From DSYU01 sp964437595 (lineage in GTDB: Bacteria > Chloroflexota > Anaerolineae > Anaerolineales > Anaerolineaceae), in the NCBI GenBank assembly GCA_964437595.1, contig CAYTHO010000020.1, forward strand, positions 6,430 through 70,429: a stretch of 64,000 nt of DNA, written 5' to 3'. The translations under genes and the position numbers were made by a program. Every line of letters starts with the position of its first letter. Within the stretch, counting starts at the first letter, position 1. This document shows positions 1 to 7,780 of this stretch, piece by piece. A model generated the notes under the pieces. That model did no database searches, was not told where the DNA came from, and worked only from the letters and a program-made list of their open reading frames with translations.

Positions 1-64
1 GCCTACTATCGTAACCGTATCAATTACCACAAGTAGGCAAATGGGTTTTTCCCTGCAAAAAATG

Positions 65-112
65 TGTTACAATGCGAAAAACCTTATCAGAAACATCGGA
101 AATACTCAGGAG
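65..112 (+). promoter_or_regulatory. Extended -10 promoter and ribosome binding site of the LysM/M23 gene
   Basis: TGTTACAAT at 65-73 reads as an extended -10 box (TG, one base, TACAAT). No convincing -35 hexamer is seen 17 bases upstream. AGGAG at 108-112 lies nine bases before an in-frame TTG at 122. Together they place the transcript start near 80 and translation at 122, so the ATG at 41 would lie upstream of the transcript. Confidence 0.55.
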
Positions 113-121
113 AAATCCTTT

Positions 122-1261
122 TTGAATCCTTTGTCCTCTCTCTGGCGAACGATCGCCCGTTCTTTCAAAAACCCAACCATCCAAATTCTCTTGACCGCTC
201 TGGTATGCCTGGCGGTACTGGGCGCGGTGTGGACCACAAAATACAAACCCTTCCAAAACCCCGGCGCGGCCCTTCATCCTACATCCACGCCCCCCGCTTC
301 CGGGGATGCCCGCCCCTCCGGCGACCCCGGCGCGGACCTGCCCGCCCTGCCTTCATTGATCCCCCATAAAGCCGGCGTCCAGCGCCTGGCCAGCCTGCAC
401 ACCGAGCTGCCCGACCGCGCTTCCTTCGCGGTGACGCAGTACACCGTGGAGAAGGGTGACACCATCTTCGACATCGCCGATAAATTCGGGCTGAAACCTT
501 CGTCGATCCTGTGGGGCAACCTGATGCGCCTGGGCGATAACCCCAGCATGATCTACCCCGGCCAGGAATTGAACATCCTGCCGGTGGACGGGGTTTACTA
601 CGAATGGCACGAGGGCGACGGGCTGAACGGCGTAGCCAAAGCGCTCAGCGTCACCCCGGACGTGATCGTCGATTACCCCGGCAACAACCTCAACCCCGAA
701 ACCCTCGGCAACTGGTCGCGTCCCAATATCCAGCCGGGCACCTGGATCATCGTTCCCGGCGGCTACCGCAACTTCATTACCTGGAGCGCGCCGACCATCT
801 CGCGCTTTAACCCCGGCGTGGCGCGGCTGTTTGGCCCGGGCGCCTGCGCTAAACCCACCGATGGCGCGGTTGGCACCGGCACCTTCGTCCACCCCACCGT
901 CAGCCACTGGATCTCCGGTTATGACTATGCCCCTGAGGCCAACCACCCTGCCGTCGATTTTGCTGGCTCCATTGGCAACGCCATCTACGCCTCCGATAAT
1001 GGCGTGGTGGTATACGCCGGGTGGAACGACTACGGCTTTGGCGAAGTCATCGTCATCGACCACGGTAACGGCTACCAGACCCTCTACGCTCACCTCTCGC
1101 AGATCAACGTCACCTGCGGGCAGAGCGTCTACCAGAGCAACCTCATCGGCCTGCTGGGCAGCACCGGGCGCTCCACCGGCCCGCACCTGCACTACGAAAT
1201 CAGCTACAACGGCGCCAAACTCAGCCCGTATGATTTCCTGGAGATTGAGCGGTTGAAATAG
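122..1261 (+). CDS. LysM domain / M23 (LytM-type) metallopeptidase, membrane anchored
   Basis: Probable peptidoglycan endopeptidase acting outside the membrane. One hydrophobic anchor near residues 22-42 is followed by a Pro/Ala/Ser-rich linker. A LysM repeat comes next (about 105-150, QYTVEKGDTIFDIADKFG) and then a second, LysM-like one (about 156-213). The C-terminal M23 domain keeps a full zinc site: H and D of HPAVDF near 275, and HLH of GPHLHYE near 355. The usual HxGxD motif has Ala in place of Gly. I chose the TTG start because AGGAG precedes it and a promoter -10 overlaps the upstream ATG. A monocistronic gene ending in a strong palindrome. It could be a catalytic or a regulatory wall hydrolase; the intact ligands favour catalysis. 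Confidence 0.88.
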   Translation: MNPLSSLWRTIARSFKNPTIQILLTALVCLAVLGAVWTTKYKPFQNPGAALHPTSTPPASGDARPSGDPGADLPALPSLIPHKAGVQRLASLHTELPDRASFAVTQYTVEKGDTIFDIADKFGLKPSSILWGNLMRLGDNPSMIYPGQELNILPVDGVYYEWHEGDGLNGVAKALSVTPDVIVDYPGNNLNPETLGNWSRPNIQPGTWIIVPGGYRNFITWSAPTISRFNPGVARLFGPGACAKPTDGAVGTGTFVHPTVSHWISGYDYAPEANHPAVDFAGSIGNAIYASDNGVVVYAGWNDYGFGEVIVIDHGNGYQTLYAHLSQINVTCGQSVYQSNLIGLLGSTGRSTGPHLHYEISYNGAKLSPYDFLEIERLK

Positions 1262-1270
1262 GAAGAACAT

Positions 1271-1311
1271 TGTCCCCTCAATTTACGCCGCCGGCGTAAA
1301 TTGAGGGGACA
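1271..1311. terminator. Perfect 20-bp inverted repeat between convergent genes
   Basis: Bases 1271-1290 are the exact reverse complement of 1292-1311, with a single base between them. The palindrome separates the peptidase gene from the convergent ABC operon, so a bidirectional terminator is the simplest reading. Neither side has a U-tract. Similar gene-end palindromes occur at 23406, 26914, 27991 and 44475. Confidence 0.6.
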
Positions 1312-1318
1312 TACCCCC

Positions 1319-3169
1319 TTAAATCTCCTGGCCCTTGAACTGGCTCAGGTACAAATTATGATAGAAGCCGCGCCGGTCGAGCAACTCTTGGTGCGTGCCA
1401 TGTTCGACGATCTCACCCTGGTTGATCACGATCACCTTATCCGCGTCGCGGATGGTGCTCAGGCGGTGAGCGATCACAAAGCTGGTGCGGCCTTCCATCA
1501 GGCGCAGCAGGGATTTCTGGATGCGCGCCTCGGTGCGTGTATCCACGCTGCTGGTGGCCTCGTCCAGGATCAGGATGGCCGGGTTGGCCAGGATGGCGCG
1601 CGCAATGGCCAGCAGCTGGCGCTGACCCTGGCTGAGGTTGCTGGCCCGCTCGGAGAGCATGGTTTGGTACCCCTGCGGAAGCTGGCGGATGAAGTGGTCG
1701 GCGTCGGCCAGCTCGGCGGCGCGCATCACCTCTTCGTCGGTGGCGGCGGGCGTGCTGCCCTCTTGCAGCTGGCCGTAACGGATGTTCTCCATTACCGTGT
1801 CGGCGAACAGGAAGGTATCCTGCAGCACCAGGCCCAGCTTGCGTCGCAGGTCGGCCTTGCACACCTTGCGGATGTCTTTATCGTCGATCAGAATGCGCCC
1901 GCCCTGGATCTCGTAGAAGCGGGTCAGCAGGTTGATGATAGTAGTCTTGCCCGCTCCGGTCGGCCCCACCAGCGCCACGGTCTGCCCGGGTTTGGCTTCC
2001 AGGCTCATGTTCTGGATGATGGGGGTTTCTGGATCATAGCCGAAATGCACATTCTCGAAGCATACGTGCCCTTCGGTTTCCTCCAGCGGAAGCGCGTCCG
2101 GCGCGTCTTCAATTTCGGGCGGCGTGTCGATGATCTCGAACACGCGCTCCGCGCCGGCCAGCGCGGCCTGGATGGCGTTGAACATGTTGGCAAGCTGTTG
2201 CAGCGGCCCAATGAAGTTCTTGCCGTAGGTGATAAAGGTGGCGATCATCCCCACCGTCACCAGCCCTTGCAGCGCCAGGTAGCCGCCCAGGCTGGCCAGC
2301 ACGATCACGAAGAAGTTGCCCAGCACGGCGGAAATGGGCATCAGCATCATCGCGTAGGTGTTGGCATATACCGCCGCCTCGTACACAGCCTGGTTGTGGC
2401 GCTGGAACATGTCCGTCACCGATTGGTTGCGACGGAAGGCTTTCACCACTTTCTGCCCGCTGATGGCCTCTTCCATCACGCTGTTCATCCCGCCCAACTG
2501 CTTTTGCAGCTCGCGGAAACCTTTGCGCGTGTAGGTGGCGATGAAATTGGTGAACACATACATAATTGGCACGATGATGAGCGTAGCCAGCGCCAGCCAG
2601 GGGTTGAGCACCACCATCGCCACGATGATGCCCAGCAGCGAGAGCACGCTGGCTGCCAGCGCGGTAACGTTCTGCGACACGGCCTGGTTGATCGCGTCGA
2701 TATCGTTGGTCAGGCGGCTCATCAGCTCGCCGGCGGTGTGGGTGTCGAAGAAGCCGATGGAAAGGGACTGGAGGTGGGTGAACAGGTCGCGGCGCACGTC
2801 TTTCAGCGCGTGCTGCGATACGCGCGCCATGGTCCAGTTGGCCGCGGCATGGAAAGCGTTGTAAAAGAAGTAGGAGAGCAGCATCAACAGCGCGAGGCGC
2901 CCCAGCCCGGCGGCGTCCTTACCATCGATAAAGCGGTCGATCGCCAGGCCCATCAGGTACGGGCCCAGCAGCCCCAGCAGGGTGTACACCACCACCAGTA
3001 TCAGCACCAGCAGGATCGCCACCTTAAACTTCATCAGGTAAGGCAGTAGCCGCACCAGTGCCTGGCGCGCGTTGCGCGCCCGCTCGATCTTGCCAAAACG
3101 GTTTGGCCCCCCGCCGCCCCTTGGCCCAAAACCTACGCGTGGTCGTTCGTCCCGATTGGACGTGGTCAT
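1319..3169 (-). CDS. ABC exporter half-transporter (TMD-NBD), consensus-catalytic subunit
   Basis: Type IV ABC exporter half-molecule with about six membrane helices (residues 50-345) followed by a nucleotide-binding domain. Walker A is GPTGAGKT near 398, the signature LSQGQ near 510, Walker B ILILDEATS near 530, with the catalytic Glu present, and the switch His is in IAHRLST near 565. The non-canonical LSQGQ signature would face the degenerate Walker site of the partner subunit, as in heterodimeric exporters of the TM287/288 and YheI/YheH type. It overlaps the upstream half-transporter by ATGA, which favours coupled translation and a heterodimer. The substrate cannot be read from sequence; a drug or lipid is plausible given the linked MarR gene. 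Confidence 0.92.
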   Translation of the reverse strand: MTTSNRDERPRVGFGPRGGGGPNRFGKIERARNARQALVRLLPYLMKFKVAILLVLILVVVYTLLGLLGPYLMGLAIDRFIDGKDAAGLGRLALLMLLSYFFYNAFHAAANWTMARVSQHALKDVRRDLFTHLQSLSIGFFDTHTAGELMSRLTNDIDAINQAVSQNVTALAASVLSLLGIIVAMVVLNPWLALATLIIVPIMYVFTNFIATYTRKGFRELQKQLGGMNSVMEEAISGQKVVKAFRRNQSVTDMFQRHNQAVYEAAVYANTYAMMLMPISAVLGNFFVIVLASLGGYLALQGLVTVGMIATFITYGKNFIGPLQQLANMFNAIQAALAGAERVFEIIDTPPEIEDAPDALPLEETEGHVCFENVHFGYDPETPIIQNMSLEAKPGQTVALVGPTGAGKTTIINLLTRFYEIQGGRILIDDKDIRKVCKADLRRKLGLVLQDTFLFADTVMENIRYGQLQEGSTPAATDEEVMRAAELADADHFIRQLPQGYQTMLSERASNLSQGQRQLLAIARAILANPAILILDEATSSVDTRTEARIQKSLLRLMEGRTSFVIAHRLSTIRDADKVIVINQGEIVEHGTHQELLDRRGFYHNLYLSQFKGQEI

Positions 3170-4974
3170 CGCTCACCCCCTTCCCGCTTTGGAAGGGCCC
3201 CTTCGCGTGTCGAGGGGAACCCCGCTTTTTCTTTCACTCCATTTCCGCCACCTAACTGCGAGTCGTAAATCTCCTGGTAAATGGGGCTGGTGCGCATCAG
3301 CTCGGCATGCGTGCCCTGCGCTGCAACCTTACCCCGCTCGATGACCACGATCTTATCCGCCTTGAGCACTGTGCTGATGCGCTGAGCGACCACAAAACTG
3401 GTGCGGCCTTCCATCAACCGGTCCAGGGCATCCTGGATTTTGGTCTCGGTTTCCACGTCCACAGCGCTGGTGCTGTCATCCAGGATGAGGATATCAGGCC
3501 GCGTGACCAGCGCGCGAGCGATGGCGATGCGCTGTTTCTGCCCGCCGGACAGGTTCACTCCGCGTTCCTCCACGTGGGTATCGTAACCCTGTGGAAGCTG
3601 GAGAATGAACTCATGCGCCTGGGCGGCCTTCGCCGCGGCGACCACTTCTTCGTCGCTGGCCTCAGGGGGCCCGTAGCGGATGTTATCGCGCACCGTTCCG
3701 GAAAACAGGATCGTCTCCTGCGGCACGATGCCCACCATACCCAGCAGCGAGTCCTGGCGGATGGTGCGGATGTCTACCCCATCGACCAGCACCTGGCCAG
3801 CGGTGGGGTCGTAGAAGCGCGGGATCAGGTTGATCAGCGATGTTTTGCCCGCCCCAGTGGCCCCCAGGATGGCGATCCTCTCGCCCGGCTCGGCGGTCAG
3901 GTTGACTCCGTCCAGCACGGTGGTTTCACTGCTGCCGTTGTAGTGAAAGCGCACGTTGCGGAATTCTACCCGCGCCTTCGCCCAATCCGGCAGGTTACCG
4001 GCCTCTGGCGCGTCCTGCACATCGGGGACGGTATCCAGAACTTCGTTAATGCGCCGGGCCGAGGCGATGCCGTTAGCCCAGGTATTGGCCAGCATCGCCA
4101 TCAACATCAGCGGTCCCATGGTGGTGGAAAGATAATTGATAAAGGCCACGATCTCGCCGTCAGTCATGCTGCCCTGGATGGCGCGCAGCCCGCCCGAATA
4201 CAGCACGATGACGATGCCAACATTGACGAAGAAGGTCAGCGCTGGCTGCATGGTCGACATAAACGTCATCACTGCCACGTTGCGTTGGGTGAAGTCCTCG
4301 TTGGTTGCCTCGAAGCGCGCGCCTTCATGTTCGGCGCGCACAAAGGCCTTCACCAGCCGCGCCCCGGCGATGTTCTCCTGTAGCACCGTGTTCAGCCGGT
4401 CCAACTTTTGCTGGACGCTGGTGAACAGCGGCTCCATCTTCAGACTGAAAAAGACAATCACCCCGCCGGTCAGCAGCAGCAGCGGCAGGATGGTCAGCGC
4501 CAGGCTGGGGTTGGTGGCAAACATCAAAATCAGGCTGCCCACCATCATCAGCGGCGCGCGGGTGCCAATACGCAGCGACACCTGGAAGATGCGCTGTACC
4601 GCGGTCGAGTCGCTGGAGAGCCGCACCATCAGCCGCCCGGTGGTGAAGCGGTCAATATTGCCGTAGGAGAAGGCCTGGATTTTCACAAACAGCGCTTCAC
4701 GCAGGTCACGGGCCACACCTTCCCCCACCCGGATGGAAAAGATGTTGTTCATCAGCGCAATCAGGAACTGCACGATCGACAGTCCGATCATGATCGCCGA
4801 GGTCTGCAGGACCACGCTCATGTTGTTCTGCTTCACCCCCAGGTCAATGATGCGCTGCAGCAGGCGGGGAATCGACAGATCGATGAACAGCACCAATGTT
4901 AAGGTCACCAGCGAAATAACCGCTAGCGTTGAGTATGGCTTGATAAAGTGAAGTAATTTACGGATATCGGTCAT
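3166..4974 (-). CDS. ABC exporter half-transporter with degenerate catalytic site
   Basis: Partner half-transporter with six predicted helices and one nucleotide-binding domain. Walker A is GATGAGKT near 370 and the signature is a canonical LSGGQ near 474. Walker B reads ILILDDSTS, so the catalytic Glu is Asp, and the switch motif is VAQRIST, so His is Gln. Both substitutions are the classic signature of the degenerate site in heterodimeric ABC exporters. The last 25 or so codons are encoded by a GC-rich palindromic repeat and look like an added tail. It is transcribed after the marR-like gene and before the second half-transporter, with a four-base overlap. Confidence 0.92.
   Translation of the reverse strand: MTDIRKLLHFIKPYSTLAVISLVTLTLVLFIDLSIPRLLQRIIDLGVKQNNMSVVLQTSAIMIGLSIVQFLIALMNNIFSIRVGEGVARDLREALFVKIQAFSYGNIDRFTTGRLMVRLSSDSTAVQRIFQVSLRIGTRAPLMMVGSLILMFATNPSLALTILPLLLLTGGVIVFFSLKMEPLFTSVQQKLDRLNTVLQENIAGARLVKAFVRAEHEGARFEATNEDFTQRNVAVMTFMSTMQPALTFFVNVGIVIVLYSGGLRAIQGSMTDGEIVAFINYLSTTMGPLMLMAMLANTWANGIASARRINEVLDTVPDVQDAPEAGNLPDWAKARVEFRNVRFHYNGSSETTVLDGVNLTAEPGERIAILGATGAGKTSLINLIPRFYDPTAGQVLVDGVDIRTIRQDSLLGMVGIVPQETILFSGTVRDNIRYGPPEASDEEVVAAAKAAQAHEFILQLPQGYDTHVEERGVNLSGGQKQRIAIARALVTRPDILILDDSTSAVDVETETKIQDALDRLMEGRTSFVVAQRISTVLKADKIVVIERGKVAAQGTHAELMRTSPIYQEIYDSQLGGGNGVKEKAGFPSTREGALPKREGGER
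3178..3222. repeat. REP-like tandem hairpins inside the 3' end of an ABC gene
   Basis: CCCTTCC/GGAAGGG and CCCCTTCG/CGAGGGG pairs form two adjacent stem-loops in the last codons of the upstream half-transporter. The encoded tail is charged and unlike any ABC exporter C-terminus. A related CCCCTTCCCG/CGGGAAGGGG hairpin lies at about 24108-24131, which suggests a dispersed palindromic repeat. Confidence 0.5.
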
Positions 4975-5151
4975 AAGGGAAGTGATTAGTTGTCAGTTAT
5001 CAGTTCATTTCTATTATCATAGCCTGCCGAACCATATGCAGGTCAATTTCTGCTCCCTGTTCATGTCCCGGGAAGGGAGCTAACGTTCAGCGTGTAACTT
5101 CGTTTCCATTGTCAATCGTTATCTTACGCTGAACCTTGGGGTTAGATCCTT

Positions 5152-5598
5152 TTACTCGTCCAGCGTCCGCTTCAATATCTCAAACGCCTCCACGATCTTT
5201 CCCATCTCCCCCTCATCTAGTCCGGAGAGCTTCTTGGCCATCCAGGCGCGGTTCTGCTGGAAGATCTTGTCCAGCAGCGTTTCGCCGCTTTTGGTCAGCG
5301 TCAGGCGCACGTAGCGGCGGTCATCCGCGGACTGCTGGCGCACGACCAGCCCTTTATCCACCAGCGCTTCCACCGCCTGGCTGACCGCCGGGCGGCTGAT
5401 CTGCTTCACCTCCGCCAGCTGACTGACCGAAGTGATGCCCCTGCCGATATGGCGCAGGATGTGGAACTGCTCCACGCTGATCTCAAACGTCTCCGCCGCG
5501 CTGCAGCGCAGGTTATTGCGTACCTGGTGCCATATCTGCGGTACCGTCTCCCAGAAGCGGTCGATCACCTGCTGGCGCAGCGCTTCTTTGGTTTGCAT
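5152..5598 (-). CDS. MarR family transcriptional regulator
   Basis: A 148-residue winged-helix protein of typical MarR length. It has an N-terminal dimerisation helix and a helix-turn-helix region around residues 55-85 (TSVSQLAEVKQISRPAVSQA). The wing follows, with the family-typical DDRRYVRLTLTKSGE. It is first in the operon with the two ABC half-transporters, 178 bases ahead of the first. Its promoter carries GTTAA-type repeats over the start point, so autorepression relieved by a transporter substrate is likely. Ligand unknown. Confidence 0.92.
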   Translation of the reverse strand: MQTKEALRQQVIDRFWETVPQIWHQVRNNLRCSAAETFEISVEQFHILRHIGRGITSVSQLAEVKQISRPAVSQAVEALVDKGLVVRQQSADDRRYVRLTLTKSGETLLDKIFQQNRAWMAKKLSGLDEGEMGKIVEAFEILKRTLDE

Positions 5599-5619
5599 CG
5601 ATTCACCCCAGAAAACTGG

Positions 5620-5669
5620 ATTATAGTTAAATATCTTAACGATTATAAAGCTTAACTTTTGGCTGTCAA
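5620..5669 (-). promoter_or_regulatory. MarR-operon promoter with overlapping GTTAA operator
   Basis: On the minus strand, TTGACA (5664-5669) and TATAAT (5642-5647) are separated by 16 bases, a consensus sigma-A promoter. GTTAA-N5-TTAAC at 5626-5640 covers the expected start point, and a further GTTAAG lies in the spacer (5651-5656). A second TATAAT (5620-5625) has no good -35. The layout suits repression by the MarR product. Confidence 0.75.
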
Positions 5670-5679
5670 GATTCGCAGG

Positions 5680-5720
5680 AATAATTAAAAAGTTGGGCCC
5701 TCACCTCAAAGGTAGGGCCC
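5680..5720 (-). terminator. Candidate intrinsic terminator of the exopolysaccharide minus-strand transcript
   Basis: GGGCCC at 5695-5700 and 5715-5720 close a stem that continues with ACCT/AGGT. On the minus strand it is followed by AACTTTTTAATTATT. It would stop transcription before the marR promoter. The remainder of 5721-5840 shows no gene. Confidence 0.55.
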
Positions 5721-5845
5721 GATGAAAATAATAAATTAGAATGATTCCGGAGGGATAAACACTAGGATGAGGGGGGCACCCAAATGTTTATCGACTCTTA
5801 TTATACCGTTTTATAACAAAAAAACAACTATAATTCTACCAGATC

Positions 5846-5865
5846 ACCTTACAAAATTGTAAGGT
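5846..5865 (-). terminator. Hairpin directly behind the DUF2142-like gene
   Basis: Nine-base arms ACCTTACAA and TTGTAAGGT flank two A bases, starting 19 bases past the stop codon. A T7 run follows on the minus strand only after about 20 bases, so it is a weak terminator or an mRNA 3'-end stabiliser. Confidence 0.4.
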
Positions 5866-5883
5866 TAGCACCCGTGAGGATTT

Positions 5884-7779
5884 TCACGGATGCCAGTATG
5901 TCCATATCGTGTACCAGGCCCACCCGTTATATGCCAGGAACAGTGCAAAAAAGAGGTAGATAAAATAATCGTGCACGCGCAGCCACTTCAGCGGCAGTTC
6001 CAGCAGCGCGTACCAACCCAGGCAGATGAAAAAGGCCGCTGCAATTATTGCTGGGAAAAAATAACGTGCTTGGGGTAGAAGGGTATTGGGATTATCCCAA
6101 CTACCAATAAATCGGGTAAGCGTTAGGAAAAGAGCAGCCAGCATGAATAACAGTAAAAAAGCAAACTGATTCCAGTTGTGATTTTTACGGTAGCGCCACA
6201 GCGCGATCCAGTTTCCGATGAAAGACAGCACAGAGATGATGGCAAAGAACCGGTAAGGTTTTGTTCCTACTAGCCCCAGTGTTCCCCAGTTGAATCTCCC
6301 CCAAAAGGTGCGAAACAGGTAATTGGGAGCAGCTTGAAAATAAAATCTGCTGGTAACCGGATCGAACAAGGCCCACAGGTCGGTGACTTGTATGCGGTAC
6401 GTTTGAGTGATGAGATTGGCCGCGCTATCTCGAAGCGAGAACCAGCCGCGTTCTCCAGAGGGATTGCGAACGAGATTTGCCCCTGCATAATTTTCCCATT
6501 GCACTTCGCTGCAGTTTTCGCTGGTATCAGGCATCGAGTTATGGTCGAGTTTGCCGGGCACCAGGATCATACAATCCCAATACAGTTCCACACCTGCGGG
6601 TAAGTTATTGTTCACCAAGCGCAGTACGGGTTTGGTGAATTTCTGAGGAATTTCTCCCGTCGCGGCGAAAAATTTGGGCTGCGTGGAAAGTGTAAGCTTG
6701 CCAAAGTGTAAAACGTCATTCCACGGAAACTCTAGCTTTGGCGGGGATACCACCACTGGTTGATTCGCCCACGCCCATACGCCAAAGGTCACCTTCCGAT
6801 CGGTCGGTTTGGTTTGCTCGATCAGCGCATCTCGATTGATCACCTGGTAGAAGGCGTTATATTTTGAGGTGTTCATGAAAGCGTACGAGCCATCTACTGC
6901 CTGCTGTGATTGAGCTCGCCTGGGTGTGTTTCGATATTGGTAAAAATCAACCGGCAAATTTGATTGCCACTCGAAAGCCAAAACTGCTGCCAGTATGGCC
7001 AGGGCAAACACGCCCGTCCAAACTAGGTGCTGCCTTGTTTTGAAAAGGCTCAATAAAAGAGCCAGTACGGCAAAGGGCATTGTAACCCAGGCAGTCGATT
7101 TGGATAGTGCGCACAGCCCTATGCTTACCAAAATCCCGATTATCGTTTTCCAATCCGCTCCGCGATGAATACCACGCACGCTCATCCAGATGAAAAACGA
7201 TACCGAGAAGACCGCCGCTGAATCGTCGTTGATCGCCGTCATCCGGTACACCAGTTGGGGCAACATCGCGATGAAAACTATCATCATCCATCCCAACAGG
7301 TGGCTGCCAAAAATTAGGTTGGTTGTTTGGATGGCGAAATACACCGCCGCCACGAACAATGCCAGCGATACCAGGCGCATCATATAAAGCTGCATTTCTA
7401 TGTCTGTGCCGCGAACCAGACGCACGGGCAGTGATGCAAGGAAATAATACAGCGGCGGGCTGCCGATCTGTGGTACTGCAATATATATTGGCTGGGATGA
7501 ATGAGCCCTGTAAGAGGGTACTGGCACGCCCTCAGGAAAATACCCGTTGGCGATCATCGATTCTATTACAGCCCGACGCATCTCATCGTTTACATCCCCG
7601 GGTTGGGGCCAGTGACCCAGGTGCGCGGCCAGCCAGACATATTCAAATTGGCCCGGTTCGTCGTTCTGCTGCCACGGGGGGGTGATATAAACATATACCA
7701 GCCCCAGCAGAAAGGCGACCAGGATCAGCCAGTTTTTCGAGAAGGGCGGGTTTTTCTGGCATGGCTGCCAACCTGCCAT
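5884..7779 (-). CDS. Polytopic membrane protein, DUF2142 / GT-C-like
   Basis: A 631-residue protein with about 11-12 hydrophobic segments. An N-terminal helix is followed by TPPWQQNDEPGQFEYVW, close to the first-loop acidic motif (DEP-F-Y) of DUF2142 and GT-C membrane glycosyltransferases. A large extracytoplasmic domain lies near residues 290-480, then further helices. It is the last gene of the minus-strand exopolysaccharide block, one base from the phosphoglycosyltransferase gene. GT-C enzymes use lipid-linked sugars outside the membrane, so a side-chain sugar or modifying-group transferase is a reasonable role. The substrate is not readable from sequence. Confidence 0.7.
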   Translation of the reverse strand: MAGWQPCQKNPPFSKNWLILVAFLLGLVYVYITPPWQQNDEPGQFEYVWLAAHLGHWPQPGDVNDEMRRAVIESMIANGYFPEGVPVPSYRAHSSQPIYIAVPQIGSPPLYYFLASLPVRLVRGTDIEMQLYMMRLVSLALFVAAVYFAIQTTNLIFGSHLLGWMMIVFIAMLPQLVYRMTAINDDSAAVFSVSFFIWMSVRGIHRGADWKTIIGILVSIGLCALSKSTAWVTMPFAVLALLLSLFKTRQHLVWTGVFALAILAAVLAFEWQSNLPVDFYQYRNTPRRAQSQQAVDGSYAFMNTSKYNAFYQVINRDALIEQTKPTDRKVTFGVWAWANQPVVVSPPKLEFPWNDVLHFGKLTLSTQPKFFAATGEIPQKFTKPVLRLVNNNLPAGVELYWDCMILVPGKLDHNSMPDTSENCSEVQWENYAGANLVRNPSGERGWFSLRDSAANLITQTYRIQVTDLWALFDPVTSRFYFQAAPNYLFRTFWGRFNWGTLGLVGTKPYRFFAIISVLSFIGNWIALWRYRKNHNWNQFAFLLLFMLAALFLTLTRFIGSWDNPNTLLPQARYFFPAIIAAAFFICLGWYALLELPLKWLRVHDYFIYLFFALFLAYNGWAWYTIWTYWHP

Positions 7780-7780
7780 A

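Noticed and set aside
353..1270. 305-residue minus-strand frame opposite the LysM-M23 gene
   Set aside because: A Val/Ala/Gly/Asp-rich antisense frame without a ribosome binding site or known domain.
1301..3049. 582-residue open frame on the plus strand opposite an ABC exporter gene
   Set aside because: A GC-rich antisense shadow. It is His/Gln-rich with no domain likeness, and the opposite strand has every ABC motif.
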